Counted from the first letter of the stretch, positions 33,994 to 43,583 are shown. The stretch: DNA of 64,000 bases from Bacillota bacterium (GCA_023439545.1 JAEXNT010000026.1:1-64000); one strand, 5' to 3'. Notes: generated by a model not told the origin, from the letters alone. Numbers and translations are program-made.

Positions 33994-35553
33994 TTGCGCG
34001 GCAGTAGATACGGCGGCAACAGGACGGTCCGCGGCAGTATTAAAAATCAATTTGATATTATAAATGACTCCAACCCTGAGGATAACATCGAAATTTCAAA
34101 CACGCTCAGCGAAAACCAGAAGATTTTGCAGGAACAGTTCCGTGAATGTGACGACATAGTCATACAAAATCTCACCACCTCCGACGGTGTGCAGGCATGC
34201 ATGATTTACGTCAGCGGGTTGATTAACAACAATCTGGTTCAGCGCGATGTGCTTCCTGTACTGTTAAGCTTGAAGCAGGCTCAGTTGAAGGACCTCGAGG
34301 GAACAAACCTTTTCCCGTCGGCAAGGTTTACAAGAGAATACATCTTAGAGAAGGTAATTGACAAAATTTTAAAGACATATACTGTTGTTTTGCTTGACGG
34401 TATCAACTTTGCACTGTGCTTTGAAATGAACAACGACGAATCCAGGGAATATCAGGAGCCGGAAGTTGAAAGGATACTGAAGGGACAGCATGATGGTTTT
34501 GTCGAGAACATTTCCAAAAATGTTGCGCTTATAAGGAGAAAGGTCGCCTCTTCCAAGCTCAAGGTAAGAACGTATGTACTGGGAAAACGAAGCAAGGGCG
34601 AAGTTGCCATGTTATACATCGAGGACATAGCCAATACGGGGATTGTCGAACTGGTCGAACAAAGGATAAAAAGTATCGAGATCGATTATATAAATGGGGC
34701 GGGAATGATAGAACAGATCACGTCAGACGATCCTTATTCCCTGTTTCCGCTGTACCAATCGACGGAACGTGCAGACAAGGCGGTAGCCAATCTGATGGAG
34801 GGGAGGATATTGATTATTGTCGATCACACGCCCGTATCCCTTATAGTGCCTGTGAATTATTTTCAGTTCTTTCAGACTCCGGAGGATTATAATATAAATT
34901 TCATATTCGGTTCCTTCTTGCGGCTTCTCCGTTTTGCCGGGTCTTCGGCGGCCATCCTCATACCTGCATTGTATATCGCCCTGCTTACCTACCATTACCA
35001 GGCTGTACCGCTGAACCTTCTCGTGCCGCTTGCAGAGTCGCGGGCTAGGGTTCCTTTTCCGCCGATCATAGAGGCGCTTTTAATGGAACTGGCTTTCGAG
35101 CTGCTTCGTGAAGCGAGCATCCGGCTTCCCCAGGGGCTGGGCCCTACAGTCGGCATAGTAGGCGGCCTTGCGTTAGGGCAGACGGCGGTCGAGGCGGGAA
35201 TTGTCAGCAATGTCATGGTGGTGCTGGTCGGCTTGACCGCGATTGCTACATTTGTCGTACCTCACTACGATATGGGGTGGTTCTTCCGCATGAGCCGGTT
35301 CATTGCGATGATCAATGCCGCGGTATTCGGTGTGGCAGGTATTATGATTTTCTCACTTTTCACGCTTGCCCATATGGTCACACTGGAATCTTGCGGGCAG
35401 CCATATTTGCAGCCGCTCGCCCCTTTCAACCCGAGTGATTTCATGGATACTTTTATCAGGACGCCGATGAGAAAGCTGCGCAAACGGCCTGACGTGGCTC
35501 TCCCAAGGGATAAAACAAGGGGAAGGGGCAATACCGGTGAAGAACAGCGCTGA
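33994..35553 (+). CDS. Spore germination receptor subunit A (GerA family)
   Basis: Protein of about 519 residues. The first 270 residues are the cytoplasmic N-terminal domain (with CDDIVIQNLTTSDG and IEIDYINGAGMIEQIT). The membrane domain follows with FQTPEDYN, RLPQGLGPTVGIVGGLALGQTAVEAGIVSN and PFNPSDFMDTFIRTP, all GerA signatures. Together with the B and C subunits it forms a nutrient-sensing receptor in the inner spore membrane. The start is uncertain: TTG 33994 lies 6 bases after GAGGTG, while a GTG at 33985 overlaps that site. First gene of a tightly packed three-gene operon. Confidence 0.93.
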   Translation: MRGSRYGGNRTVRGSIKNQFDIINDSNPEDNIEISNTLSENQKILQEQFRECDDIVIQNLTTSDGVQACMIYVSGLINNNLVQRDVLPVLLSLKQAQLKDLEGTNLFPSARFTREYILEKVIDKILKTYTVVLLDGINFALCFEMNNDESREYQEPEVERILKGQHDGFVENISKNVALIRRKVASSKLKVRTYVLGKRSKGEVAMLYIEDIANTGIVELVEQRIKSIEIDYINGAGMIEQITSDDPYSLFPLYQSTERADKAVANLMEGRILIIVDHTPVSLIVPVNYFQFFQTPEDYNINFIFGSFLRLLRFAGSSAAILIPALYIALLTYHYQAVPLNLLVPLAESRARVPFPPIIEALLMELAFELLREASIRLPQGLGPTVGIVGGLALGQTAVEAGIVSNVMVVLVGLTAIATFVVPHYDMGWFFRMSRFIAMINAAVFGVAGIMIFSLFTLAHMVTLESCGQPYLQPLAPFNPSDFMDTFIRTPMRKLRKRPDVALPRDKTRGRGNTGEEQR

Positions 35554-36631
35554 TGAAATAACCGCCAGACAAGCTGTCACGCTGATCATAGCTGTACAGC
35601 TCGGCATAGGGCTGCTTACATTACCATCCGAAGTGGTACGGGTAGCCGGACATGACGGATGGCTTTCCGTTCTTTCGGGAGGGCTGCTGTTTTTTATTGC
35701 AGCTATTGCGATTATAGCATTGTGCAACCGATTTGAGGGCAGTTCCATCTTTGATATAAACAGGGCGATTTTCGGCAAATTCTTCTCCTATATCATCAAT
35801 ACCGCGTTCCTGATATATTTGATCACCGCAGCGATCTCGTGCCTGACATCGCTTGCCTTTGTCGTCGGGGCATGGTTCTTCTCATCAACGCCCATGTGGG
35901 CACTCGTTCCCTATATCAGCATACCCTCGGTTTATCTTGCATATAAAGGGCTTAAAGGGGTATGCAGGTTCAATTTCCTATTGGCTGCCCTTATTCCGAT
36001 ATTGCTCTCTCTTGTGCTGTTTACCCTCAAAAATGTACAAGTCCACAACCTTATACCGGTCGGCGTGCACGGGCTGCCCAAAATAGCCGGGGCATTTCCG
36101 AAGACTGCCTTGACTTACATGGGGTTCGAAACGCTGTTGTTTGTTTTCCCATATATAAAGGACAGGCAGCATGTTTTAAAATATACCTCGCTGGGTTTTG
36201 TCCCGATGATACTGATTCTTACGATCTTTACCGCCGATAGCATAGCCGTTTTCGGAGAGGATATGCTTAAAGTGAGGATATCGGCTTTTGTCGGGTTTGC
36301 CAAGATGATATCCGTACCTGTGCTGGAAAGGATCGACCTTTACTATTTTTCAGCATGGATAGCGGCTATGGTCCTAGCTTTAAATGCCTACATGTTTTTA
36401 GTATATAATGCAGTCAGGATCGTATACAGAATAAGTTCGCGCAGGATCTGCCATACGGTCATATCAATGGCAGTAGTGATAATATCTGTCTTTACGGCGA
36501 GAGATATCTATACCACTCTGATGCTTTATAATTTTGCAGCTTACGGTATGCTGGCCTTCGGTGCGGCTTACCCTGTTCTTCTGCTGCTGATCGCATGGAT
36601 AGCCCGGAAAGGGGTGAAAAAAAAGGAATGA
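35537..36631 (+). CDS. Spore germination receptor subunit B (GerAB-like permease)
   Basis: Membrane protein of 364 residues with about ten helices, belonging to the spore-germination branch of the APC superfamily (ITARQAVTLIIAVQLGIGLLTLPSEV at the start, GAFPKTALTYMGFETLLFVFPYI in the middle). The B subunit probably binds the germinant. GTG start with GGGGAAGGGG upstream; it overlaps the end of the A gene by 17 bases, and its stop overlaps the start of the C gene. Confidence 0.93.
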   Translation: MKNSADEITARQAVTLIIAVQLGIGLLTLPSEVVRVAGHDGWLSVLSGGLLFFIAAIAIIALCNRFEGSSIFDINRAIFGKFFSYIINTAFLIYLITAAISCLTSLAFVVGAWFFSSTPMWALVPYISIPSVYLAYKGLKGVCRFNFLLAALIPILLSLVLFTLKNVQVHNLIPVGVHGLPKIAGAFPKTALTYMGFETLLFVFPYIKDRQHVLKYTSLGFVPMILILTIFTADSIAVFGEDMLKVRISAFVGFAKMISVPVLERIDLYYFSAWIAAMVLALNAYMFLVYNAVRIVYRISSRRICHTVISMAVVIISVFTARDIYTTLMLYNFAAYGMLAFGAAYPVLLLLIAWIARKGVKKKE

Positions 36632-37791
36632 AAAAGCTATGGATACTTCTGCCGGCGGTATTATCGGTCATTATTCTCACAGGCTGCTGGGATCAGGATA
36701 TTTACGAGAAAATTGGCTTTGTACTGAATATCGGAATAGATCTGGACAATGACGGTACATCCAAATACACTTTTTCATACCCTCTTATTTCTCAAAGCAC
36801 CCAGAGCAGAGGGGGAGGAGGCGGAGGAGGGTCTTCAGGCCAGGCCGGGTCGGTTTCGGGCATCAGTGTACTGGATGCCGATCTGCTGCGCGAAGCACGG
36901 GAAATTGACCGTATGTCGTCGCCGCTCCGAGTATCAGGCGGAAAGGTCCAGGCTTTTTTATTCGGAAAAGCTTTTGCTATGAGCAAGGACATATCCGAAT
37001 ATCTGGAGCTGTATGAACGGGATCCGCAATCCTCGGCACAGGCTCGTGTCATCATAGTCGACGGGAGCGCGAGTGAGTTGATTACAAAAGGCGTCCGGTT
37101 GGAAAATAAACCCAGGGTGGGCATATATATAAACGAATTGCTTAAACGTAATGCGGCCGCAGGGTATTGTCCGGATACCAGCATAGTGGAATATGATATC
37201 AGGAATACAACTCCGGGCTTGTCCCCGATCGTTCCCATGATCAGGCTCAAAGGCGATGACCTTGAGGTGGCCGGGACTGCGCTGATCGACCGCGACAAAA
37301 TGACCGGACAGCTGGATACAAACGAAACGGCATGTCTTTTTCTGGCCATGGGCATGTCAAAAAAATCATGTTTGCTGTTCGACTTGCCCAAAGACGTACA
37401 GAGTGAAAAAAAGAAGGGCCTCGTCTTTGTAAGGAAACTGAGAACGAGATCCAGTCTGCGGCTTGTGAACGGGGAGCCGTCTATAACTTTTGACATCAGG
37501 CCGGATGTAATAATGGAGGAATATAAGTGGGGCAATCTGATGGATCAGGAATATAGAAATAAATTGGAGGCAAGTCTTGATGAGAGCATTAAAACCTGCC
37601 TCAATGGTGTATTCGAAAAACTCAAGGAGGCCAAATGTGATGCTTTTGGTCTGGGGGACAAAGTAAGGGCGAAGTATTACGATTACTGGGAATCGATAGG
37701 GGAGCTCGATGGATGGAAAAAGATCTATAGTACGATCAAGACTTCGTTTAATGTAGATTCGAAAATAGTAAGATTCGGGGAGATACAGTAA
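36628..37791 (+). CDS. Spore germination receptor subunit C (GerAC lipoprotein)
   Basis: Lipoprotein of 387 residues. The signal peptide ends in a lipobox (IILTGCWDQ), with Cys20 as the lipid attachment site; WD(Q/R) after the Cys is typical of GerC. The Ger(x)C domain follows (RVSGGKVQAFLFGKAFA, GLSPIVPMIRL). A run of about seven glycines (near residue 70) makes a flexible loop. ATG 36628 overlaps the preceding stop codon in an ATGA arrangement. Confidence 0.94.
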   Translation: MKKLWILLPAVLSVIILTGCWDQDIYEKIGFVLNIGIDLDNDGTSKYTFSYPLISQSTQSRGGGGGGGSSGQAGSVSGISVLDADLLREAREIDRMSSPLRVSGGKVQAFLFGKAFAMSKDISEYLELYERDPQSSAQARVIIVDGSASELITKGVRLENKPRVGIYINELLKRNAAAGYCPDTSIVEYDIRNTTPGLSPIVPMIRLKGDDLEVAGTALIDRDKMTGQLDTNETACLFLAMGMSKKSCLLFDLPKDVQSEKKKGLVFVRKLRTRSSLRLVNGEPSITFDIRPDVIMEEYKWGNLMDQEYRNKLEASLDESIKTCLNGVFEKLKEAKCDAFGLGDKVRAKYYDYWESIGELDGWKKIYSTIKTSFNVDSKIVRFGEIQ

Positions 37792-37864
37792 AACGGAGGG
37801 AGGATCGTCATACGGCAGGTTGTATCCGGAACAGCGGGCCAGTCTTTAGAACGTCGGCCGGACT

Positions 37865-39490
37865 TTAGAACAGCGGGCAAAAAAGCCGTAAAAAAGAACC
37901 GGCCACCCTTACCGAAGTCTTCCCGTTCAGACATTCCTCCAATGTGATCCTGCGGCTAGCCCTCAGTATTTCTTCAAAATCCCTGTCCATATATTCTATA
38001 GCGCTTGTCCGGTACATGAGTACGGCGCACTCATGGTGGAAAAACAGGCTCCTGAAATCGAAGTTTAAGGAACCGACGATCCCGAGCCTGTGATCGCAGA
38101 CCACGGTTTTGGAATGTATAAATCCGGGCGTGTACTCATAAACTTCTATGCCATTCTCGATCAGCTGCCTGTAGAATGTACGCGTGACCAGGTGGATGTT
38201 CCAGTTGTCAGGCGTGAACGGAGTAACAACCTTTACGTCGACGCCGCGTTTTGCCGCCAGGAATAGCATTGCCAGGATCTGTGCATCCGGTATGAAATAG
38301 GGAGTGCAGATATGTAAATACTCTCTGGCGCCGGCTATCAGATTGAGGTATACGTTTTCTCCTACGGGTTCCCTGTTGGCAGGGATATCGGCATACGGTG
38401 CAACAAAACCCAGGGAAGGACCAGACGCAGGATGAGCCTCCGGGGAGTTCCCAGCCGTGTCGGGGGAGTTCCCGGCGGTGTCCGGAGTAGCTCCGGTCCG
38501 GCTGATTTCGGGTGTATGGGACAATGGCGGATTTTCTGCGTAAGGGCGGGCATACCCGAGCGAGTCCCAAAGACTAAGGAACATGCATGTAAAGCTTTGC
38601 GCCGCAGCTCCTTCCAGCATTACCATCGCATCCTTCCAGTAGCGCAGCTTACGGTTTTCATTGATGTACTCGTCGGCCAGGTTAGCCCCGCCTGTAAAGG
38701 CAATGTTCCCGTCCACCACTGTTATTTTCCTGTGGTCACGCATATTGACGGTAGCTGAAAGCAACGGCCCTGGGTTGTTGTAGACCCTGCACCTGATACC
38801 GAGAGCCCTGACTTGTTCATCGTACTTGTCCGGCAGAAGCTTAAGACAGCCCATGCCGTCATAGATCAGCCGTACGTCTACGCCCGCCCTTGCCTTCTCA
38901 GCCATAATGCCCAGTATTTCGTTCCACATGACGCCTTCCTGAAGTATAAAATATTCCATATATAAAGTTTTTTCAGCCGACTGGAGCTTTTCCCTAAGCC
39001 TTTCGAAAAAGCGCTCACCCGGGCTGAGATATTCGACGACAGTGTTTTCAAAGACCGGAAAGTTATTCGACCTGCAAAGGTACTTGAATTGCATTGCGGC
39101 CGTTTCGTCCAGCCCTTCGAGCCTTCGCAGGATATCGCCGCTCTTTTCCGCCAGCGGCGCCAAGGAAGTATCCATCCGTACCTGCTGCTCCGACAGTCCC
39201 CTGGGGGGCTTCTTCTGCGACAGCAGCAGGTACATAAAGCCGCCCAGGACCGGAAGCAGTAATATAGGTACCACCAAAGCGAGCTTCACATCCGGATTCA
39301 TTTCTTGATTTACGATAATAAAAACTGCGGCGGCGCTTAAAATAAAGCTGAACACCCAGAAATAAGGGAAACTGAGATTCAACACTGTTAGGAAAACTGC
39401 GATCAGGGCGACCTGAACCACAAAGGCTGAAATCAGCAGGATCATCCGTAATGCATAGGTTTTATATTTGCGGTGGTTCTTTACTTTCAT
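37865..39490 (-). CDS. cls: Cardiolipin synthase (phospholipase D family)
   Basis: Protein of 541 residues with three N-terminal hydrophobic segments and two HKD motifs: HRKITVVDG (His253, Lys255, Asp260) and HSKTVVCDHRLGIVGSLNFD near residue 480. These form one active site that joins phosphatidylglycerol molecules into cardiolipin at the membrane. A Pro/Thr/Asn-rich insert of about 40 residues lies between the two halves and contains a tandem copy of DTAGNSP, an apparent slippage expansion. ATG start with GGAG 9 bases upstream. Confidence 0.92.
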   Translation of the reverse strand: MKVKNHRKYKTYALRMILLISAFVVQVALIAVFLTVLNLSFPYFWVFSFILSAAAVFIIVNQEMNPDVKLALVVPILLLPVLGGFMYLLLSQKKPPRGLSEQQVRMDTSLAPLAEKSGDILRRLEGLDETAAMQFKYLCRSNNFPVFENTVVEYLSPGERFFERLREKLQSAEKTLYMEYFILQEGVMWNEILGIMAEKARAGVDVRLIYDGMGCLKLLPDKYDEQVRALGIRCRVYNNPGPLLSATVNMRDHRKITVVDGNIAFTGGANLADEYINENRKLRYWKDAMVMLEGAAAQSFTCMFLSLWDSLGYARPYAENPPLSHTPEISRTGATPDTAGNSPDTAGNSPEAHPASGPSLGFVAPYADIPANREPVGENVYLNLIAGAREYLHICTPYFIPDAQILAMLFLAAKRGVDVKVVTPFTPDNWNIHLVTRTFYRQLIENGIEVYEYTPGFIHSKTVVCDHRLGIVGSLNFDFRSLFFHHECAVLMYRTSAIEYMDRDFEEILRASRRITLEECLNGKTSVRVAGSFLRLFCPLF

Positions 39491-39617
39491 TTATTTTGCT
39501 CCATATCAGGTTTTTATAAAGGAAGGGTAAACTATCATTAAGTTTATTATTTTTCAAAGCAATATGCGTTATACCAAGTCTGCGTCCTTGTAGAAAATGT
39601 ATATATGCGTACTTTAC

Positions 39618-39647
39618 TTGGCAGGCGGTAGATATGGCTGATATAAT
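39618..39647 (+). promoter_or_regulatory. Promoter that would start transcription at the MutS2-like ATG
   Basis: TTGGCA (39618-39623), an 18-base spacer and TGATATAAT, an extended -10 with TATAAT at 39642-39647. Start of transcription is expected about 7 bases on, at 39654, which is the A of the start codon. Confidence 0.6.
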
Positions 39648-39653
39648 CAAAAT

Positions 39654-41642
39654 ATGAGAAATGGATCATATGATTTGCTTGAATTTAATAAAATACTCGA
39701 TATGCTGGCTGCGCAAGCTGTTTCGGAAAAGACGCGCGAAAAAATAAAGGAACTGCTGCCTTACAAGGATAAAAGTGAAGCCGAAAGGCATCTGAACGAA
39801 ACGACCGAAGCCCTGAAAGTGCTCGAAACGACCGGCAGTCCCCCGCTTTCGTCCATGGAGGACTTTGATAAAGCTATTTCGCTGATCGGCAAGGATACGA
39901 TGCTGCTTCCGGAACAGCTGTCATCCGTGGCGCTTTTTCTTACGTCATGCCGTCGTATGAAGCAATATCTGAAACGCGTGGAATATTGTTCCGCTTATCT
40001 GGCTTCATTCGGTCTGTCGATCGATCCTCTCGAATCGCTGGAACAGGAGGTAGAACGCTGTATACGCGGCGATTCGGTCGACGAAAGCGCATCTCCGGAG
40101 CTTAAGGATATACGCAGGCAGATCGGAATGACGGGCGACCGCATACGCCAGAAACTGGATTCGATGCTGCGCTCCCACCCCGAGTGGTTCATGGAAGCTT
40201 TCGTTATCCAAAGGAACGGCAGGTATGCCCTGCCGGTGAAGAAGGAATACCGCCGGATGGTGGAAGGTACCGTGATCGACATGTCACAGACCGGGTCTAC
40301 CGTCTTTGTCGAGCCCTCTTCCGTAAGAAAAGCCTATGATGAACTGAACGAGCTGATGATCCGGGAAGAGAACGAGATACGCAGGATACTTTATATGTTG
40401 ACGGGAATGGTCGAGGATAATATCCGCCCCCTACGCATCGACGCCGATGTTATGGGTACGCTGGATTTCCTTTTTGCCAAGGCGAAGCTGAGCGCTTCGA
40501 TGCGCGCCCGCCCGCCGAGGCTCACTGAAGAGCGCCGTATAATCATCAATAACGGGAGGCATCCTCTGCTGGACCCCAAGACTGTTGTGCCGCTGAAATT
40601 TGCGATAGGAGACGGAATCAGTGCGGTCGTGATCACAGGACCGAATACGGGAGGCAAAACTGTCGCGCTGAAAACCGTAGGGCTGCTGTCGCTCATGGCG
40701 CAAAGCGGCTTGCATGTGCCCACGGATGAGGAAAGTCTCTTCTGTATCAACAATTCGGTTTTATGCGATATAGGGGATGGCCAGAGCATCGAACAGAATT
40801 TGTCGACATTTTCCTCGCATATGGCGAATATCATAAAAATACTGAAAGAAATGGATGCCCGATCACTCGTGCTTCTTGACGAACTAGGCTCCGGTACTGA
40901 CCCTACCGAGGGCATGGGCCTTGCCATTGCCCTGCTGGAAGAGCTTAAGGGAAGAGGCTGCATTCTGACTGCGACTACGCATTACCCGGAAATAAAGGAT
41001 TTCGCTGCAAAGACCCCGGGCTTCTGCAATGCGCGAATGGCGTTCGACCATGATACGCTGATGCCTCTTTACAGGCTGGAGATAGGACTTGCGGGCGAAA
41101 GCTGCGCATTGCATATAGCAGAGCGGCTGGGCCTTCCGAAGAGGATCGTCGAAAGAGCCCATACTGCGGCATACGGCCAGGGGAGGTGCAGTAAACTTCC
41201 GGATGGCCTTGAAAACACGGAGAGCCATCCCGATAATATGAATGAATGCGGCAAAGCCGGCGGAAACACTGGCAATGTCGATGCCGGACTGTTCAAATTG
41301 CCGGACCCTGATCCAGGCGAGCCTGCACCCTCCGTAAAAGCACCCATCTGCAGCCTTAAGCCCGGAGATAGTATAAGAATCAAGGCAAGCGGAAAAATAG
41401 GCATCGTATACGCGTCGATAGACGACGAGGGAAATGTGGGCGTACAGGTGCAGAACAGGAAATTCCTCATAAATCATAAGAAAATCAGGCTGCATACGCC
41501 GGCCGAGGAACTATATCCGGATTATCCCAATTATGACCTTTCGATAGTGCTGGATACGGTCGCGAACAGAAAAGCACGCCACAAAATGGGAAAGCGCCAT
41601 TTAGAAGGCAATGTGATCATAACCGAAAAAGAGCAGCAATGA
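39654..41642 (+). CDS. MutS2-like ATPase lacking the Smr nuclease domain
   Basis: Protein of 662 residues. The core and clamp helices open with LLEFNKILDMLAAQAVS, the family start. The ATPase has Walker A ITGPNTGGKTVALKTVGLL (about residue 327) and Walker B LVLLDELGSGTDPTEGM. After the ATPase come a linker (about residues 505-560) and a KOW-like segment (LKPGDSIRIKASGKIGIV). The C-terminal Smr domain of standard MutS2 (about 780 residues) is missing, since it stops at VIITEKEQQ. MutS2 acts on recombination intermediates or collided ribosomes; a version without Smr may bind but not cut. No Shine-Dalgarno precedes the ATG, which coincides with the predicted transcription start. Confidence 0.85.
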   Translation: MRNGSYDLLEFNKILDMLAAQAVSEKTREKIKELLPYKDKSEAERHLNETTEALKVLETTGSPPLSSMEDFDKAISLIGKDTMLLPEQLSSVALFLTSCRRMKQYLKRVEYCSAYLASFGLSIDPLESLEQEVERCIRGDSVDESASPELKDIRRQIGMTGDRIRQKLDSMLRSHPEWFMEAFVIQRNGRYALPVKKEYRRMVEGTVIDMSQTGSTVFVEPSSVRKAYDELNELMIREENEIRRILYMLTGMVEDNIRPLRIDADVMGTLDFLFAKAKLSASMRARPPRLTEERRIIINNGRHPLLDPKTVVPLKFAIGDGISAVVITGPNTGGKTVALKTVGLLSLMAQSGLHVPTDEESLFCINNSVLCDIGDGQSIEQNLSTFSSHMANIIKILKEMDARSLVLLDELGSGTDPTEGMGLAIALLEELKGRGCILTATTHYPEIKDFAAKTPGFCNARMAFDHDTLMPLYRLEIGLAGESCALHIAERLGLPKRIVERAHTAAYGQGRCSKLPDGLENTESHPDNMNECGKAGGNTGNVDAGLFKLPDPDPGEPAPSVKAPICSLKPGDSIRIKASGKIGIVYASIDDEGNVGVQVQNRKFLINHKKIRLHTPAEELYPDYPNYDLSIVLDTVANRKARHKMGKRHLEGNVIITEKEQQ

Positions 41643-41671
41643 AAATCCATGGAGTGGGAGCATAATAATAC

Positions 41672-41719
41672 TTGACTTCATGGTATTTTTTTCATACAAT
41701 ATGAATGAACGTTCATTCA
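41672..41719 (+). promoter_or_regulatory. TetR-family promoter and operator
   Basis: TTGACT (41672-41677), a 17-base spacer and TACAAT (41695-41700) form a near-consensus promoter. Just downstream is the perfect 18-bp palindrome TGAATGAACGTTCATTCA (41702-41719), a typical TetR-type operator, placed so that binding would block the start point. Confidence 0.8.
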
Positions 41720-41736
41720 GAATTGAGGTAAAAAAT

Positions 41737-42360
41737 ATGTCGGAGCAGAGTAAAACGCTTGAAAAGAAGTTTTTGGAAGGCTTCGAGGAGATGATCCCGG
41801 ATACGCGGACGCGAAAGATCCTTTTGAACGCGATCGACGTGTTCGCAAAAAAGGGACTGGCTGGAACAAAGATCAGCGATATAGCTGCTAAAGCCGGTTT
41901 CAGCCAGGGTTTTGTATATAATTACTTCAAGTCCAAGGATGAGATCTTTACAAAAATGTGCGAGCTTGCGGCGGAAGGAGCCGGGAACTCGGTCAGAGAA
42001 GCGATGGAGCTTGACGGGACACCCTATCAGAGGATATATTGGATGACCGAAGCCTTCCTTTCACCGGACAGCATAGCTCTGCAGCACTGGCGGTTGATCA
42101 TGATCCAGTCCGTCACCTCGGAAGCTGTTCCCGAAGAGGCATTGAGGATCACCAGGGAGAAAATGAAAAAGCCTTTCGAATACCTTGTCCCGGTCATCAT
42201 CGAAGGACAGAGGGCCGGGGAAATCACACAGGAAGATCCGTTCGTACTGGCGATCACTTATTTTTCAATAGTGCAGGGGCTCGGAATGACACGGCTGCAA
42301 TACGGCGCCGGCATACCTTTTCCATCTGTCGAGCTTATACTGGGTTTCCTGAGAAAATAA
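41737..42360 (+). CDS. TetR-family transcriptional regulator
   Basis: Protein of 207 residues. The N-terminal helix-turn-helix is clear: ILLNAIDVFAKKGLAGTKISDIAAKAGFSQGFVYNYFKSKDEIF. The C-terminal helical ligand domain is not recognised. ATG 41737 follows GAGGT; the longer frame would start inside the promoter. It is 14 bases upstream of an alpha/beta hydrolase gene, which it probably represses together with itself through the palindrome at 41702. Confidence 0.9.
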   Translation: MSEQSKTLEKKFLEGFEEMIPDTRTRKILLNAIDVFAKKGLAGTKISDIAAKAGFSQGFVYNYFKSKDEIFTKMCELAAEGAGNSVREAMELDGTPYQRIYWMTEAFLSPDSIALQHWRLIMIQSVTSEAVPEEALRITREKMKKPFEYLVPVIIEGQRAGEITQEDPFVLAITYFSIVQGLGMTRLQYGAGIPFPSVELILGFLRK

Positions 42361-42374
42361 CAGGGGGCGATACT

Positions 42375-43253
42375 GTGATTAGTGCTTATAAAAACCGGGA
42401 AGGCATGGAGGAAGTCATCAAGTCCTACAATGAGCTTTTGAAGCTTTGGGGAGTGGAATACACAGAGGAGGACGTCCCGACCACTTTCGGGATGACCCAC
42501 TGCATACTCTCCGGGAACAGGGAGTGTCCTCCGCTTGTGCTGCTGCACGGCGTGGGAGACAACTCGGCGGTTATGTGGCCGTTCAACATAGGCGAGCTTT
42601 CCAGGCGTTATTTCTGCATAGCCGTGGATACGTTGGGAGGGCCCGGGAAAAGTGTGCCGGGAGAGGATTTTACCAGGGAGAAATTCACGCAGCGGCAGTG
42701 GCTTAACGAAGTGACAGCCCACTTCGGCCTGAGTCGTTTTGACATGGCCGGCGTATCGAACGGCGGCGCCATGGCGTTCAACTATGCCGTCAAGGAGCCC
42801 GAGAAGGTTCGCAAGGTGGTCTGCCTTGAAGGCGGGATGGTCACAAATCCCATGAAGGCCATGATCAGAACACTTGGTATGCTGTTCCCCGAGATCCTTA
42901 TGCCAAACAGGAAGAATATGTTCAGAATAATCCGCAAGATGGCTTCTCCTAACAACGACTTTTACGATAAACATCCCCAAATCGCGGACCATATCATACT
43001 TTTGATGAACAAGCATAACCGCAAGGCGATGTTCATCCATGATACCGGAAAATACGACAGGGATGCGGCGGTCAAGGTGCGCGACAAATTCTGCCTGATC
43101 TTTGGCGACAGCCGGATGGAAAAAAGGAAGGAATTCTTTGGTATGCTTGATAAGGATGGATACAAATATATAATCATAAAAAATGCCGGCCATGGAGTGA
43201 ACCATGAGCAGGCAGAAGAGGTAAACCGTGAATTGATAAGCTTTTTAGGTTAA
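42375..43253 (+). CDS. Alpha/beta hydrolase
   Basis: Protein of 292 residues with the hydrolase fold. The oxyanion loop VLLHGVGDNS is followed by the nucleophile Ser in MAGVSNGGAMAF (about residue 129), a probable Asp in IFGDSRMEK and the His in NAGHGVNHEQ near the end. No signal peptide. The substrate is unknown; coupling to a TetR regulator suggests it acts on the inducer or a related small ester. GTG 42375 has GGGGG upstream. Its end overlaps the convergent DUF1294 gene by 4 bases. Confidence 0.87.
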   Translation: MISAYKNREGMEEVIKSYNELLKLWGVEYTEEDVPTTFGMTHCILSGNRECPPLVLLHGVGDNSAVMWPFNIGELSRRYFCIAVDTLGGPGKSVPGEDFTREKFTQRQWLNEVTAHFGLSRFDMAGVSNGGAMAFNYAVKEPEKVRKVVCLEGGMVTNPMKAMIRTLGMLFPEILMPNRKNMFRIIRKMASPNNDFYDKHPQIADHIILLMNKHNRKAMFIHDTGKYDRDAAVKVRDKFCLIFGDSRMEKRKEFFGMLDKDGYKYIIIKNAGHGVNHEQAEEVNRELISFLG

Positions 43254-43543
43254 AATACCAACCGGCCTGTCAGGAAAAACGCCAGTATGACCTGTAATAT
43301 TAATATCGCAGGTATACCGGTCATAAAGTACCAGTGCTTCGTTTTGTGCCTGAACAGCAGCATACCGGCGTAAATGCCGATACTGCCGCCTATGAACGCG
43401 ATGAGGAAAAATGCTTTTTCAGGCACTCTCCACAAACCTTTGCGGGCTTTGTGCTTGTCCGACGCCACGAGCATGAGGCCCGTTACATTCAGTAAACCCA
43501 GTACCGCCAATATCGCAAACAAATATATACCATGATTAGTCAT
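43250..43543 (-). CDS. DUF1294 membrane protein
   Basis: Protein of 97 residues with three hydrophobic segments and the conserved DUF1294 motif: DKHKARKGLWRVPEKAFFLIAFIGGSIGIYAGMLLFRHKTKH. The function of the family is unknown. It is the last gene of a minus-strand pair, 40 bases from the CheB/CheR fusion gene. Confidence 0.88.
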   Translation of the reverse strand: MTNHGIYLFAILAVLGLLNVTGLMLVASDKHKARKGLWRVPEKAFFLIAFIGGSIGIYAGMLLFRHKTKHWYFMTGIPAILILQVILAFFLTGRLVF

Positions 43544-43583
43544 GTCAGCCCATATCCTTTTTTATTCAGGCTTTTGCCCTTCT

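Noticed and set aside
42039..42374. Upstream extension of the alpha/beta hydrolase
   Set aside because: It lies in the TetR coding region in another frame, and the GTG at 42375 has its own ribosome site.
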